Source: Nymphaea colorata
Lineage: Eukaryota; Streptophyta; Magnoliopsida; Nymphaeales; Nymphaeaceae
Length of the DNA: 64,000 nucleotides
Reading direction: 5' to 3'
Assembly: GCF_008831285.2 (NCBI RefSeq)
Contig: NC_045139.1
Coordinates: 14,802,354 to 14,866,353, forward strand
Every line of letters begins with the position of its first letter. Position 1 is the stretch's first letter. The position numbers and the translations under genes are program-made. Shown here in pieces: positions 36,330 through 50,800 of the stretch. The notes below the pieces were generated by a model, which was not told where the DNA came from, searched no databases, and worked only from the letters and a program-made list of their open reading frames with translations.

Positions 36330-36530
36330 ACCAAGGGTGGAGGGAGGGGGGTCGCCTAGGCCATGGCCCCATCCCGATCAATGAAAAAAAAAATTACATT
36401 GAAAAAAATAAAATTTTTTAATTGCGTCATATATTTTTTGGATTTGAATTCAGTTGGCCCTACCCGGATTCAGAGGTTGGACCGACGGCCCGTCCTTAAA
36501 GAAAATCTTAATTCTGTCCCTAACTAGAAT
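36330..36530. repeat. Dispersed repeat with CCTAGGCC core, copy 1
   Basis: It begins ggtggagggaggggggtcgc followed by ctaggccatggcc, an A-rich segment, and a block ending in ggcccgtccttaaagaaaatc. The same order of blocks, diverged, recurs at 38238-38440. Confidence 0.7.
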
Positions 36531-38237
36531 TGAACGGTGTCAAAAAAGCAATAAAACTTTTTAAGGCATGTTTGATACCACAGACCACATACGAAGGAGT
36601 AAAGTGCTTGTTACCCATGAACACAAACAGTGGACGAAGGAATTTCATATTCATTCGGTGGAATTGGCACGTACCAGAAATTTTTGGCTGGAGGCACTAA
36701 TTCATAAATGTGTCATACACGGATTTAAGGATTGTTTAGCAACAATAACAATTTATTATTGCTTTCTGAATCTACTTAAAAATTGTGGCAGATTCATAAA
36801 ACACAATGTTACGATTTTCCATGAAAGTGAATTTTTATCATTGTCCCCTTTCGCAAAGCAAATCCCATTTGGTTATGGTGTTTCAAAGCATGTAAATGCA
36901 ATTCAAATTTGATTATGTGTGAAAAAGTTCACATGTCAAAGAGTCCTACACGCGAAGCAATCCGAATCCTATTCTCGATATGATGGGAAATGAATCAAAT
37001 CCACATGAACTGGGGACGCAGATTTGCATCGGATGAAACCAGGCAAACGTGCCCAAAGATCAAAGCACCTGGAGGTAAGCATGTTGTCCAAATTGAAGTA
37101 ATCTTTTGGATAAAAAATGGCAAAAGTTGAATCTGAGAGAGAGAGTAGCAGCACCCTGAGACATTGAAAGCAGAACTTGTGCCTTAAAGTGACAAAGGGT
37201 CTCTCCTGTGCACCTGAAAGCTAAAACCCTAATTTGAAGACTAAATTTTCTGCAAATCGAAAATCTGAATCTTAGAGGTTACTAAACACGGCAAAATCAA
37301 GGTGGTCCTTCCCAGCTCATGCTTGCACAGGAACCACTTGGGTAGTGGTCTAATCACCTTATATTTGTGATGCTCAATTTTTCCTGTTCCAAGGACAGGA
37401 ACTTTGATGATCCATTTTTTCACGAAATTATTTGGTGTTTTAACCACCAACAAGGATGTGATGCACGTTGGTCTTGTCCATCTCCAAGCCTACCTAGTCG
37501 CTCTTTTTTTTTTTTTTTTTTTCAGTGCCTTAAAATCAGGACTACGTCTATAATTAAAGCGGTTAGGTTGGCATAGGGAAGCACCTCCAGATATTTAATT
37601 ATATGTCGTTGTTTACTGATATGGAGTGTGGAGTGAGTCAATTATTCACTTGGGCAAGAAGAAAAAGATAAAACAACATTGTTCTCATATTGATGGAAAA
37701 CTTTGATTCTTGACGAGCATTACAATCATTCAACAAAAAAGATTTGAATCTTCACATCTAGAACAGTCTAAATGTGACAACTGATTCAGGAGTTGATTGC
37801 TCGGACCTTGGCATTCGTAGATATGGATCTAGGACCTATGAAAGAAGACACTCGAGGCACCTCCAAAAACAGGCAAATGAGACGAGTGGAACAAATAGGT
37901 GATGCAAAAAGGTCCTTCTAAGTGGCATCTTTGAGAGCTTAGTGTAAAGGGATCCAGGTCACGATGAGGCTACCCACTAAGACCTGTCATTCCATGGCAC
38001 ATTACTTGTGAAATCTCTTGAATGGTAAATGTCGCCTTTAGCAACACAAACTTTCATTTTTGTTGGTAAACAAAATCTAAGTTTTCCTTTTCCATTTTTT
38101 TTCGCTTTACTAATGTTATAGAGGAGATTGGAAAGGAGAGATTGTCTTGCCTAGAAATGCTTGGACATTTTGGAAGCTGATAAGTCAATCTTTTTTATCT
38201 CAACCTTAGTTTGGTTCTTGTGGGTGCTATGTAACTA

Positions 38238-38440
38238 AGGGCAGAGGGAGGGGGGAACCCGCCTAGGCCGTGGCCTCACCCCAGCTAATAAAAACAAGAA
38301 AATTTACATTAAAAAAAATTGAATTTTTTTAGTTACGTAATGTATATTTTAGATTCATGTTTAGTTTGGCTCTACTCGGATAAGTTTGTTGGATTGTTTG
38401 GCCCGCCCCTGAAGAAAAATCTTCGCTCAAACCCTGATTG
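38238..38440. repeat. Dispersed repeat with CCTAGGCC core, copy 2
   Basis: It begins agggcagagggaggggggaa and has gcctaggccgtggcc, an A-rich segment and ggcccgcccctgaagaaaaatc. It matches copy 1 with many substitutions, in the same orientation, so both are old insertions of one family. Confidence 0.7.
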
Positions 38441-38489
38441 TAACTACTGGTTGTATATGTGACAGTCAAGCTGATTGGTGTAATGTAAG

Positions 38490-39005
38490 ACCACCTAGGT
38501 CAAGCTCGACTCGGGAGTTCAATCAGCTTGAGCTCGGCTCGACAAATGAAACCTCAAGCTCGACTCGGCTCGAGTTGAAGAATAACTCAGCGGAAAGAGC
38601 TCAAGCACGAGTTGGCAGTTATGTGTTGAGTTAAAGCTCGACTCAATTAAGGCTCCAGAAACTCATTTGAATAGAATTGATATTCATCGTTACGTGTGGA
38701 GTTCGAGTACAACTCTATTAGGGCTCAACAAACTCCTTTGAATGGAATTGATATTCATCGTTGTGTGTTGAGCTCGAGCCCGACTCGATTAAGGCTTGAC
38801 AAACTCATTTGAATATATCGACTTTACTAAGGCTCGACAAACTCGATTAAGGCTCGAACTCGACTCAACAGTTATGTGTTGAGTTCGAACTCAACTTGAT
38901 TATTTGAACGAATCGACTCATGAACTCGAGCTAATGATTCGGTTCGAACTCGTTTACGAGCTGAGCTTTAACGAGTCTCGAGCTCGACTCGTTATTTACC
39001 CCTAC
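38490..39005. repeat. GCTCGA-rich dispersed repeat, copy 2, with an internal 71-bp tandem
   Basis: It is dense in agctcgactcg motifs and ends gagctcgactcgttatttac. Inside, a 71-bp period is visible: gaattgatattcatcgtt occurs at 38674 and 38745, in a repeating framework of aaactcatttgaat and attaaggctcgac. It is noncoding. Confidence 0.7.
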
Positions 39006-41229
39006 AGCTAAGTCCCTGAAAGAACCCAAGACCCTCAGAGTAAGAGGAAGAGGGTAGCTTTACCTCTTGGGAACTTATAAATAGGTCAAGTCAACGTCTG
39101 ATTCAAGTACGTGTATCACGACTGGACATATCTCTCTCTGGCTGCGGTCAGGGTAAGAAATTACTTTCCCTGCCAAAAATTTTCCAGGAAAGTGGATCGC
39201 CAGTATGCCTCATTCTCTTAGTGGATCTGATTTGCATTCACATGTCAAGGGAACTAGCAGATGGTGTTCGAAAGCATGTGGATGCGATTCAAATTTGGTG
39301 GGGTCAAAACGTTCACATGTTAAAGAGACTTAAACAGGAAGCGATGCGAATCCAATTCACATAGGAAATGAATGAAATCCACATGACTAGGCGAACGTGC
39401 CCTAAGATCACGGCACCTGGATCTAAGTTGGGGATCCAAATTTCAGCAATCTTTCGGGACCAATGTGGGGCAAAAGTTTCTACCTTGAATTGGATCTTAT
39501 CCACCTAAGAGAATAGATACAGCCATACAGGAGAACATTCTTTAATCACGGCCATGTTGGTGTCCGCACTCCACACAAGATGAAAGTGGGTCCCCTTGAA
39601 CAAATAGAGCTTGAGTCTTTTCATTGATGAATCTTTTCACGAACAGTGCAGTAATAAAAGTGTATTTGGAAACTAAGTTATTGAGCTTCTTTAAGTTGAT
39701 AGTGTTAATTAACCCAATTTTATCCTCCTCAGGCCCCAAATAATGATGCAAGCGAGATTATGGATGTCGATGGGCCATATTCGATTTATTGCATGTTTAC
39801 TTGTTTGCATTCAAATTTGAATTCGAATTCCAACAAAGATGACCTATACCATGCCATAATCCGATTTTTAAATTGACAATCTGAATCCGACTTTTATTCT
39901 TCAATCCAAAAATCAATCGGACTTGTAAGAACGCAATCAATGAACAGTATTATGATATGTCAAGGACTGAGTTTCAAAATGACTAAATGCTGGATAAAAG
40001 ATAATTATTCAAAACTGAAGTGAGTGAATATTTACTTAAAATTGAGTTTGAGAATATATCCTTTCTTAAATCTGAATCCAATCAGATATTTTAATCATTC
40101 ATTAATGTTTTTTTTTTTTTGTGTCCGACCACTTTGTCCGATATTCTATCCCAGTGTGATCCATTGACATCGCTACGTGCGATGTACACATTTTTCCCTC
40201 AACCTTATTTGACAGTAAAGTTGATTGGAACCTAGGTGGTCCCTGATGCAGGTTGTGGAAGTAACTATTTCCCAGCTTGATGAGACAAAGGGGCCCTCGC
40301 GCTTGTTTGCTGCATTCAGAAGAACGGTGGGGAAATTTTCGGACAGTATTTAGTACTTTTCTGGCACTCAATCAAACAAATAATAAAAGTTAGAATAGTT
40401 TGATGCAATTCCAAGCCAAAGCAGAACTTCTCATTTCTGACCTTCAAGCAGAAAGTTGTGGAACTGGACAAGTGCACGAGAAATAGGTAGCCTTCATTAA
40501 GCCTCAAAGAAATGTACTTGAGACCAATGTCGTGAGAATCAGCCAATTTACATCTAATTGGCAGCAGAAGTGATTTTGACTGGATGGCCGGTTCAAGAAT
40601 GCTGTGTTTCATTTGTAACTATTTTTAAAAATACAATTAAGAAATTTTTTATTTTAATTGAATTTTATATATTATCATATATTTTAATAAACAATATTCT
40701 TTTTATTTTTTCAGTTCACAACTAATTCAGTTGAGATTGGCAGATTTATGGGGGGGAAGGGAATAAATGCCAGTGAAGGCAAAATCATGAAGCTTTTGAG
40801 TCGTTGCGGGATTCATCAAGATGCCACCCATAAAGAAACAGAAAAGCAACACAGAACGGCGAGGAAAGGGACGGGGGAAGGCTACTTGCTCTTGGCATTT
40901 TTTTTTTCTCTTTTTAGTGGTTTAGGACCATTGGTGGAAAGGACTAAGAGAGGACATTGAGGTGAAAATATTTCGTTAAATATAGGAAGGAAATGCGAGC
41001 CAGAGATGAAAAAAGCATCGATATTCGTTTTCGTAGCATGTCATAACTGCTCATGCATCTTCATTTCTCATTCTTGAGGCTCAATCATGCCACAGATTTT
41101 GATGTCGCTACTTTTTCCATCTCGGATCTCGTCCATTAGATTTAGTGATGAATGATACTTTTTATGAATCTTATATACATGCGCACACAAAATAAATATA
41201 GTAGACATATTTATGAAAAAATATATGAG

Positions 41230-41395
41230 CCAAACAGTCATCCGACTCGGTCACAGCAAGTGAAGCTTGAGCTCCGACTCAGTCTATCGAGTCCAGCTCA
41301 AGGCGACCTAGTCAAGCTCGACTCAAGCACGAGCCGAAAAAGTTATCAGTCGAGAAGAGATCGATCCGGCCAAGCTCGAGACTAACTCAGCCCAT
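41230..41395. repeat. GCTCGA-rich dispersed repeat, copy 3 (partial)
   Basis: A short, diverged copy with tagtcaagctcgactcaagc and ggccaagctcgagactaact. It lies about 460 bp downstream of the UTP10 stop codon. Confidence 0.5.
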
Positions 41396-41853
41396 GCATG
41401 ACCAGAATCACGGTGATAATTACATGGAAAATGCAGCAGGAAACAAAGCCAAACAAACCGAGAATAGCCTAAATAAAAAATGGGATAATTTTCATTTCAT
41501 GAGACATTGTCCTGCACATTCATCCCTGTAACCCTGACTAACTAGAACGCCTCACATACATACATTTTTTTTCAAATCCGCAAATAATAGACCTTAAATA
41601 CAGTGGCTATGACAAAACGACCCGGAAAAAGAAGAAAAAGACCTACAAAATTTCAACAGGGATTCCGTATGCAGGTCCCCAGCCTATTGTTGTGCGAGTC
41701 CGTGAAGATGTTCTCATACTGCGATACTAGATATTTTCTTCTACATCCTTGTGTGGGCATCAGTTTCATTCCCCACGTGCAGGCTAGCACTGGTGGAACT
41801 CCACCACTAAAGAACGTGAATTCCAATCAACAGGATGAATTCATAGATAAAAA

Positions 41854-44800
41854 TCATAGGTACTGCCGGAGGTTCTCGCCACTGAGCTTCTCCATTTCCC
41901 GAAGAATATCCTGAGCGAGAGACTTAACTTCAAGATCAGCATCTTCAAGAAGTTCACCAAGGAAAGGGATTGTTTCGGGCAGGAAGACCAAATACTCTTC
42001 TTTGAGATGATCAAGCAGATGCTTAACTACCCTCAGTCCAAGGATTCGTGGCCGTAACTTCTCACTACGTGTTTGCATCAACACCTGAGATAAAGAAAAT
42101 TTACTTTACTACGTTTGTCGACTCAGGAAGGACAGGTGGAGAGGGCCAAATTCGAATGAAGCAAAAACCATGGCCTCAAATTTTTTGGAGTAGCACATGA
42201 ATAAAGTGAGAAAAAGAGATAAAGATGAGAAAACAAAGAATCACCTAAAACAGCTACCACGCAAACAACATGAACCGGTAGTATTCTCAAGCTCAAAACA
42301 TGTAAATTCTTTGATTACAAGTTCTTTTTCCTATAGACCTTCCCCAGTTGTATGAAACATAAAAGAACATGAGGTGTATGACTCCAAGATTAAGTTACAG
42401 GAAGCACTCACCTCATGATTTAGGGGTTTCCATAAGAGGTCCGTTCCAGCTGTCAAGGCCATTTGGCCCAGGCATGAAACCAGTAGATCATCAACTTCTT
42501 CAACTGTGGGCATTACCAGATTTTGGTCGCATAATGCTGGCATTTCTACTACAAGTTGAGAAACGAGAGGCTTCAAAAGGGCCTGGACAAGGTTAAATAA
42601 AAAGGTACATTCAGGTAAAAAGCTTGTAAACCTCAAGTAACAAAGATTTTATTCGAAGATTAAAAATGAAACACAGCATAAGAATGAAAATGCTTGCCTG
42701 AAAATTTGAAGAATCTAGAAATTTGAGATTTCCAGTATCATAAAGGAAGCATTTATGCAAGGAAGATATGACCAGCGCTCTTAGATGCCATTGGCCAGAA
42801 GAAAGTTGCTTCAGATCCCCCCCACTTTGATTTGAGTTTCTAAGTTTTGTCTTCTTTCGCTTTTGAGTTGCTGAAACAGAAGACTGCTCCTCAGCATCGG
42901 TTAGATGGTGTATGCAACTCTCAGTTAGGTACTTGAAATAAGGAACAAAAAGAGACCTGCAATAACCATGAAAAGGCACATAAAAAACGTGTACAGTTTC
43001 AGAGTAGAATGGCACCACCATCGGATGCGTCATGCAATCATGTAGCAATATGAACACTAAATCTGATACAAGGGACTTGAACAAGCGTATATTTCAAGAT
43101 GTAGACTCATGCAAATCAAGCATGAACCAAACAGATCTACTTGCTTCACCAAAATTTGTCAGAGAATCTATAATGCTATGTTTCATAGCCTTGGATCTGA
43201 AATCTGAGGCTGATCTAAAATTCTCTTTTAGGTGAAATCAACTGCTGAAGTTTAAAAGTGAATTTCATAACTGCAGATTTCAGATCCGCATTACATTATA
43301 AAAACCATGGATCTGTAGTCAGAGGAGGTGGGTGTGTCGGACTAAGACCCATAATTTTAAGATCCCTGCAGATTTGCGGTAGCCTCTGATCTCAGATCCG
43401 AGACTTAAGGAAAACCAAGTCAATAACCAGCTCGCTGATCCTAAGTTCACCTAAAGAAGATTTGCTGACCAGCCTACTCACATCTAATGCAGCACAAAGA
43501 AATGCTAGAAATAGAACCTCAACAAGATTAACTTACCTATGTGTTTCAGCAAGCTTATTTACTAACTTATAGAAGGCGATATTCCGATCTATATTTTTTC
43601 TTCCAGTAGAACCTTCTTCTAGTTCAGAATCTGCCCATTCCAGAGTCTTACAAAAGGCAGGTTTAAATAGACCCTCAGTGAGTTTCATCGTTAGCACCAC
43701 CATGGCATTAATAACACTTTCTTCAACTGTGTTGACATCTTTCAGGGATACAGGGTGCCTGCGACGAAGATCAAGTGCAACCAGGCATTGCTCAAAGATC
43801 TTTGCATGATAAGTTCCCACAGATGCTCTGTCCATCTTACTGATTAATGCAGCTATCATCTTGAAAGTTATTGATACACTAAGCTCCCCGTGGTTGACAG
43901 CCGCAGGATATATTTTCATCAACGGAGAAAGAATTAGACGAACCTGGATGACATGAAACATAATTCAATATATGAAACAAGCAAAATAGTTGTAAGACAC
44001 TACATAGAAAATAGACAAAATTAGGAGGAAAAACAGCTGATGCATACGGAAATCTTTTCACAAAGTAGTTCCCGGACGGTTGAAGCTTGCTGCTTTATCT
44101 TATGATCTGATGCAGACATGAATACTAACAGCTCAATTATGTCCTGAAGATATGGATTCAAAAAGCCACCAACACTAACCACTAATGCCTCCAATGTGGT
44201 TAGAACAGATAAGAGAAGAGAACTCCCGTAAGAAGTTTCACTTTGGGCCAAATTGTTGTCCCCAGTAGCATTGTTGTGTGTGCTTGTGACATCACGAGCT
44301 CTTTCTAGTACTTGCGCCACAACTGAAGGAAGCAATGGCAATGCACCTACACCAAGCTTGCTGATCAAAGCGCTTGTGCTTCTTAGACAGCCAGCAGATA
44401 TGGCCATGTTCTCAGAGTCAATCTGTTTTGAGACAGAGGTAAGGCATGACAGTAAAATGGAAGAGTCACACGGGTATTTATCCGACAGAGCTTCAACCGC
44501 TGAAATAGCTGCCAGCTTAACTGAGCAATCACTTGCAGTATCCACTAACTGAATAATTTCTCGACTCATATCGCTAAAATATCCATCCGTTTCAAGATCA
44601 GAAGCAATCAGATGTTTACTTGTTTGCTTTCTTGTCTTAGGCTTCTTGGAAGCCAGAACATCACCCTTCACGTATTCACAGAGCAACTCAAGAGCCTGCA
44701 TAAACATGAAAAGGTAATCAAGAAAACAATAAAGTCCAGCCACAACATGTGAAAACAGGAAAAAAGAAGGGGAAAACAACTTGCTGAATGCTTCCCGACC

Positions 44801-47800
44801 TTCTTTCTTAAATTTCCTTCCACATGCCTCACTAACTTTGTGATGCCCATAAAAAATGCTGAGGGAACCATATACTTCATTAGGGTGTGCAGAAGAAGCT
44901 GAGTAGATCTGCGCAACTCCTTCCTTAAAGTTGTTGGAAACCTCAGTTTCTTCATTCTCAAGTCAGAAGTTTGTGAATGCAAAATCACATGCTCCATAAC
45001 AGCGCTGAACATTCCCTGCAACAGATCCTATATTAGTATAAATTAAAAAAAAAAGAATAGAAATGTGTATCCATGTGTATGTGTGTGTGTGTGTGATAGA
45101 GACCCATCAACATCAGCATCAGCATCCCATAGCCTATTTGCTAATAAGTAAAGCATTAAAAATACAGTGATGATACAGTGCACCCGGACTACCTACCTAT
45201 GTTGTCAAAGCCCATAACCAGAGATTGAATTATTGCAATAGGACCTTACAAGTAGTTTCAACACGGTACATTTGACATAAATGATGCTTTAGCTTGATGT
45301 TTGCACATAAAAAAAAATATATGCATTTTCATGTCCCCAACATTGGTACATCGAGGCCATTGATTTTACAAGAAATTAAAATATTTAAACTATAATTAGG
45401 TCATCTAAAATTTGTTTTATACTGAAAAATGTATGAAGATCATATCTATAAGATTGGGGGGAACAAAAAAGCATATTATTTTTGTAAAAAGTAAACCTTA
45501 TGCAAATGGGTATAGATGCTCCCCAGACCACCCTATCATGAACACTAAAAATATTTGTGGGATCATCATCAGCCTTATGCTTATCCCACCAACATGGGAC
45601 ATCTCTATCTCTTCTCACTGAGTATGTCCATGCTAATCTTCACATGCACGTGAATAGCAATGCCAAAAACAACACTAGTACAAATATCTGTAGGATCAAA
45701 TAAACAAGTGTTAAAAAATGATTCACCTGTAGGTTGTCACTATCATGTCCGGCCTCTACCTTGAACATTAATTCTGTATCCTCCATCTTGTGAAGGATGA
45801 ATCTCATGGCAACCTGCAACTCAGATGCTTTTTGGAGGCTAAAATTATCTGTCCCAATATTGTTCAACAAGTTGAGGAAAGACGGAAGCCACACTGTGCA
45901 TGAATACTGCAGACATATCTGATCAGCAAATATGTACTCCCATTGTGCCTCAACAAACACTGAACTAGACACATCCTCTGTAGACAAATTTCTGCCCATC
46001 CTCTCGACCAGAGACCGAACAAGGAGAACAAGTAGTAAACCCAGACTCTTGCTTTCACCCAAAGCTCTGCAGCAGAAGGTTCATCAGGTCAGGGAACCCA
46101 GATCACCTTAACTACTTTAAGGTTTAAGCAACATCTTAAACAGCAGTAAGCAGGATTACCTCAATAGGCAAGTTACAAGGGTGATCCGTCGACCCTCAGA
46201 CACTTGTGGAAGCACTTCAATGAAAATCTGTACACAATCCATACAAGGAGAATACAGAGAAAAGGTGAACGGGAAGTTCAAAACGAATTGTCAGTAGTGA
46301 CAAGGATTTTGCGGAAGACACTTCCTGACCTGGAGAAGCTTTGTTACATCATTTGAGTTGGATAGCCAAGCAGGAACCAATGTGGAGATCACATTCTCAA
46401 AGACACATTGAGAATGGGTATCATCCTGCAACAAATAGAAAACTGTTAAAAGAAACCCAATCTATATAATCTCACTCCATGCACGAAATAGAAGTTTCAA
46501 ATTTATGCTGTAATAGCAAGCTTAGTACTCAAAAGCGCTAGGTGGGCCGAACACTCTGCCCCCCAAAAAGGCATAGGACGTGCCTAAACAGGCCAAAAAC
46601 AGTATATGAAAAGAAAAAGAAGAGCAAGAAGAGGGAGATAGAGGAGAAAAGCAGGGAAAAGAAAACATGAAAAAAATTTTAAACATCTTTTTAGACTTGG
46701 AGGCTCAGACTGATTGAAAAGGCGGGTGCCTGGGATCTAGGCAGACACCAGGTGTGCTTAAAAAGTTAAAATTACTGTAAGTGATTGTGACATTCTAAAT
46801 AAATAAGACTACAAAAAAGATGACTTCTGAAAATGAACTATCTGACAATGACAAAACCAGACAATACACTTTCATTAACCAGTTGGGACAAGAAACTAGA
46901 AAAAGATCGAGTCCAGCATAAATGGCATATATTAATTGTGCAACACAGGATGAGAATGTGGGAAGTTAAGCACAGTTTTGAATAAGGAAATATACCTGTT
47001 TTATTGTAGATTCACCAGCCATAGTACATATGTCAATCATATGAGGCAGGACTTGACTAGGAACCAGCTTGGTGAGAGATGTTATCAATGTAAACGCTTG
47101 ATTGCGAGCCGTGCGTTCCTCCACCCGATGCATGAACTTAATTAAGAGATCAACATTGATGTCCTTGAGGATAGGTTTCTGACAGGGAATAAAATGAATA
47201 GACCAATAATTATCAGAAGGGATGCTGATTGATTGGTTAAAGAAATTTCTTCAACTATATCCATAATTCTGAATAAGCAGCAGCATTACCTCCAAAAGGA
47301 GATTAGAAAGCAATGAAGCAGCTATGTCGTCTAAAACAGATAGAATCGCTTGTTGAATATGATAGATCAAGTCCACTGGTGTAGAAGCATCCAATCGAGC
47401 ACGTGCACCATAACATATATTACATTCACTGGTAACTCCAGAAGTCCACTCACTGTCTGAAGTCTTATAGAGAAGCTCAATAAGAACTTCAATAACAGAA
47501 GACCTAAAACAATTTAATTTTTGAAGCTTCAGTCCAAACTTTTGAGAGATGAAAAAAGGAAAATGAGAACTCGTAATTGAAGAGTGCCCAGAACATTATG
47601 TAGTACATCCAACTGTATCACATAAACTGACCTGTTTTCTAAATTCTTCTTCAACAACAAGACATCAAACAGAGAGAACAGAAAATGTAGAATCCCTTCT
47701 TCACTAGCGAACAGATTAAGATCATGTTCCTTTTGCAGCTTTAATTTTTTGGATGCACCACAAGAATGAAATTTCATGTGATCTTGAACAAGGTCAAGCT

Positions 47801-50800
47801 GCCTGTTTATGGTAAGACTGGTCACCTGATATACACAAGGCATCATAGCAACTCATTAATAATGGAAAATCTGTTTCTCAAACCAAAGATGTTGATGGCC
47901 CTCTTCTCTGCAATGGAACATTGACCTGCACTCTGAAGGAATTAAAGTTTACGCAGAGAAAAGAAATATCCTATCTCCCTTTTCGAGAAGGAAGAAAAAC
48001 CCTACTGTGTGTCAGCTGATTACTTTTATTAACTTCATGATATTGTTTCTCAACCCTAAATACACTATTTAAGAGAGAAACGCAAGGGCTGTGGTCTATC
48101 GAATCCCACAAACCTGACAACTCAATATTCAACTCATGGACACTAAGTGAGCCAAAAGAAAAAAAAAGAATTGACCATATTAACAGTCACTTAACGGTTT
48201 TATTGCATCGGATGTGCACATCAAATTCATGCTAAATCTGCATAAACAAAAATTAGCTATATGCTACATCAAAACTCAGTTCAAACCCTGGAAAAACAGG
48301 ATCTGATCAAGACAAGCACAAAATGGGATGGTCCACCTGTGATTGACCCCAAAAAGCCTAATCTGCAGCTTCATTGGCCTAAAGCTTGAATCAAACTAGA
48401 ACAAAATTCAACATGTAGAAGGATGTAGGTGAGGGCAAAAGTTCTACCGAGTGCCCTACTATTGGGAGGTAAGAGAAACCACATGAGGAACACTACGTAA
48501 TGGGATAAAGGTAGCAGACAATTAATATGTAAACTTCTTAAAGGAAATTATATGAGCTCATTGAACGTGGCTCCTCAAGGCCAGCCCATTTAGTACAAGC
48601 ATGGGCTATTTCTCACGAGTTGAGCTGAAGACATATTCAAGTTACCCAAATTTGGTGTGGACCCCCAAATAATCCACTCTCATGCCTTAATTGGCCCATT
48701 CTGTTTTTTCTTCATTCACGTGAATATGTATGTGTACAGATTACATTCACAGATTAAACAACTCACAATTCAACGTCTAGATGTCTAGTTGGCCGATCAG
48801 TAATATCAAAAAACACTTGTTCTCCTAATTACAACTTCCAACAAAGAACACATACCAAAATCAGGGAGCCCAAAATTATGCCAGGTATAACTATAATGAA
48901 GGAAAAGTACACAGCTCACAGCAATCAAATTTAGAAAGCAACAAACATGCAGATAGGCAAAAACAGCTTTTTTTTTTCCTCCTTGGCTGCCGACAAGTAT
49001 AGTAGAAACCTTCTTTCTCCTTGTGAATAAATATGCCCAACTTATCCTCAGGTATCATGCTCAGACAACAAGAACAGTATGATTCCCAGATACTTGCAAC
49101 ATAAATGGTTCACAAGTTCCCCCATGTCAAAAAATTGAATGTGCCACCTCAATGGAGTTTGATAAATCATAAAATACTGGAACTCAAAACGAATAGAAAA
49201 TTAATGCACAGGCTAAAGAGAAGAACTGAAAAAAAGAGAGCATTCACAAAAATCACACAACCGATATTTGCCACTCTAAGTTCAAATGGGGAAAAAATGA
49301 AGGAGAAAAAGGAAAACAATGGGGAAAACTAGAACCATCAAAAGCTTGAAACATACATGTACTTTCATGAGAACATCTTTTGCAGCTTTTTGTATGTCGG
49401 CATTTTCATTCCGAGCAAGGTTAACAAGGCGTTGGAATAATTCATCCTGTTATGAAAAGGGACAATCAGTTTAGATTTCAAAGAATCATAGATGAATCAG
49501 TTCAATAAGAGTGAAGTAGCAGAAGGCAGAAGCCACTTCAAATCCTAATTTGGTTTGGCTCAAGAATGCATTAGCCTGTCAGCCTAATGTAGTATTGGCC
49601 CAAGAAAAAGCCCAGGCAAATGTACAACCCAGATGTGAAATCACAAAACAAACATCCCGGAATCAGTCAGCAAATCCTCATACTTCACCCAAAAGAAACA
49701 GTTATGGTACACAAACAGACCTGCAACTCAGTTCTCAAACCATCATAGAAGTCAGTGGTGAGACTTCGCAATACAGCTAAACATGGCTTGACAATCACCA
49801 ACTCCTTGGACGTGTTGTCAACCTGGATACCAGCAAGTTTAGAAACCCAACCAGCTTTGCATAAAAGGGACAAAGAACAGAAAACTCAAAAGGACTCACC
49901 TTTAAGGCTTTGAAAATATTCTCACAAATAATATCTTCTTTGGAAGGACACAACATAGATGACCAACCCTGTTGCAATATCAGGCAAGGGGAGGTTATAT
50001 ATGAGAACTACTCAGCAAGTTACCAGGACGTTGAAAAAAAGCTGCATGGGAAAAGCAATCACCAACACTGTTTCACGACATGGCAAGGTTTCTCACAATT
50101 TTTTTTTCTAATTATGATTCTAGTACATCTCAGAAAAACCCTGGAGTCCTAGAGAGGAAAAGATTAGTACAAAAAGGTAGAAAAACCATGGAATATAAGC
50201 TAATATATAATTTTCCTCATCAGAAAGCCAGGAAAAAATAATTGAAATTCATAAAAGAATTAGAGAACAGAAAGCACACTTGAAAGAAGAAAAGATCTTT
50301 TCTCAAAAAACTACAAAATATCATGTCATGATGGTCATGATACTCAGGAAATATCAGAGTACTGTAAAAATAACATTAATTGGCTCTAAATGACCAATAG
50401 TAACATAACATTTTTAAAGTATCAATACTGCTGTCACTTGTTGATGACTAAAAAAAATAGGTATGAAAGAATAGAAAATAGAGGTACGGAATCTACCTCC
50501 AACAACACACACAAGATCCCAGTTTCAACTTCCAACAGCTTTTGCTCATGATTCAATGGCCCCAAAATGTACAAACTGCGTCTTCTCAGAAGGTCAGATA
50601 ACAGAAGTTTTGTCTCCTCCACAAATAACAACCTATTACCCACTCCCTTGAGCATTGACAATAACACAAACTGCAAAAAGGATCTTCGCACATTCAAATT
50701 ACGTACAGTATAAGTAAGCTAAATAACAACGACCCAAAAGAATTTAGTATACAGAGAGACAACATTTGCTAAACTAACAGAAATTATTGGAAGTTGATAT

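Larger units (their letters stand above)
33600..41853. other. Intergenic region between the LONGIFOLIA-like gene and UTP10
   Basis: No gene was recognised in 8.2 kb. It holds A- and T-runs, (TA)n at about 36236-36269, cat/atc triplet runs near 35839 and 36033, a pair of related dispersed repeats (about 36330-36530 and 38238-38440), and GCTCGA-rich repeats (38490-39005, 41230-41395). The last few hundred bases (about 41500-41853) should contain the UTP10 3' UTR. Frames at 36568-36912, 40316-40612 and 41603-41914 were read and not accepted. Confidence 0.6.

Noticed and set aside
40316-40612. 98-codon - strand frame with protein-like composition
   Set aside because: No domain recognised and no exon signals; kept as unexplained noncoding DNA.
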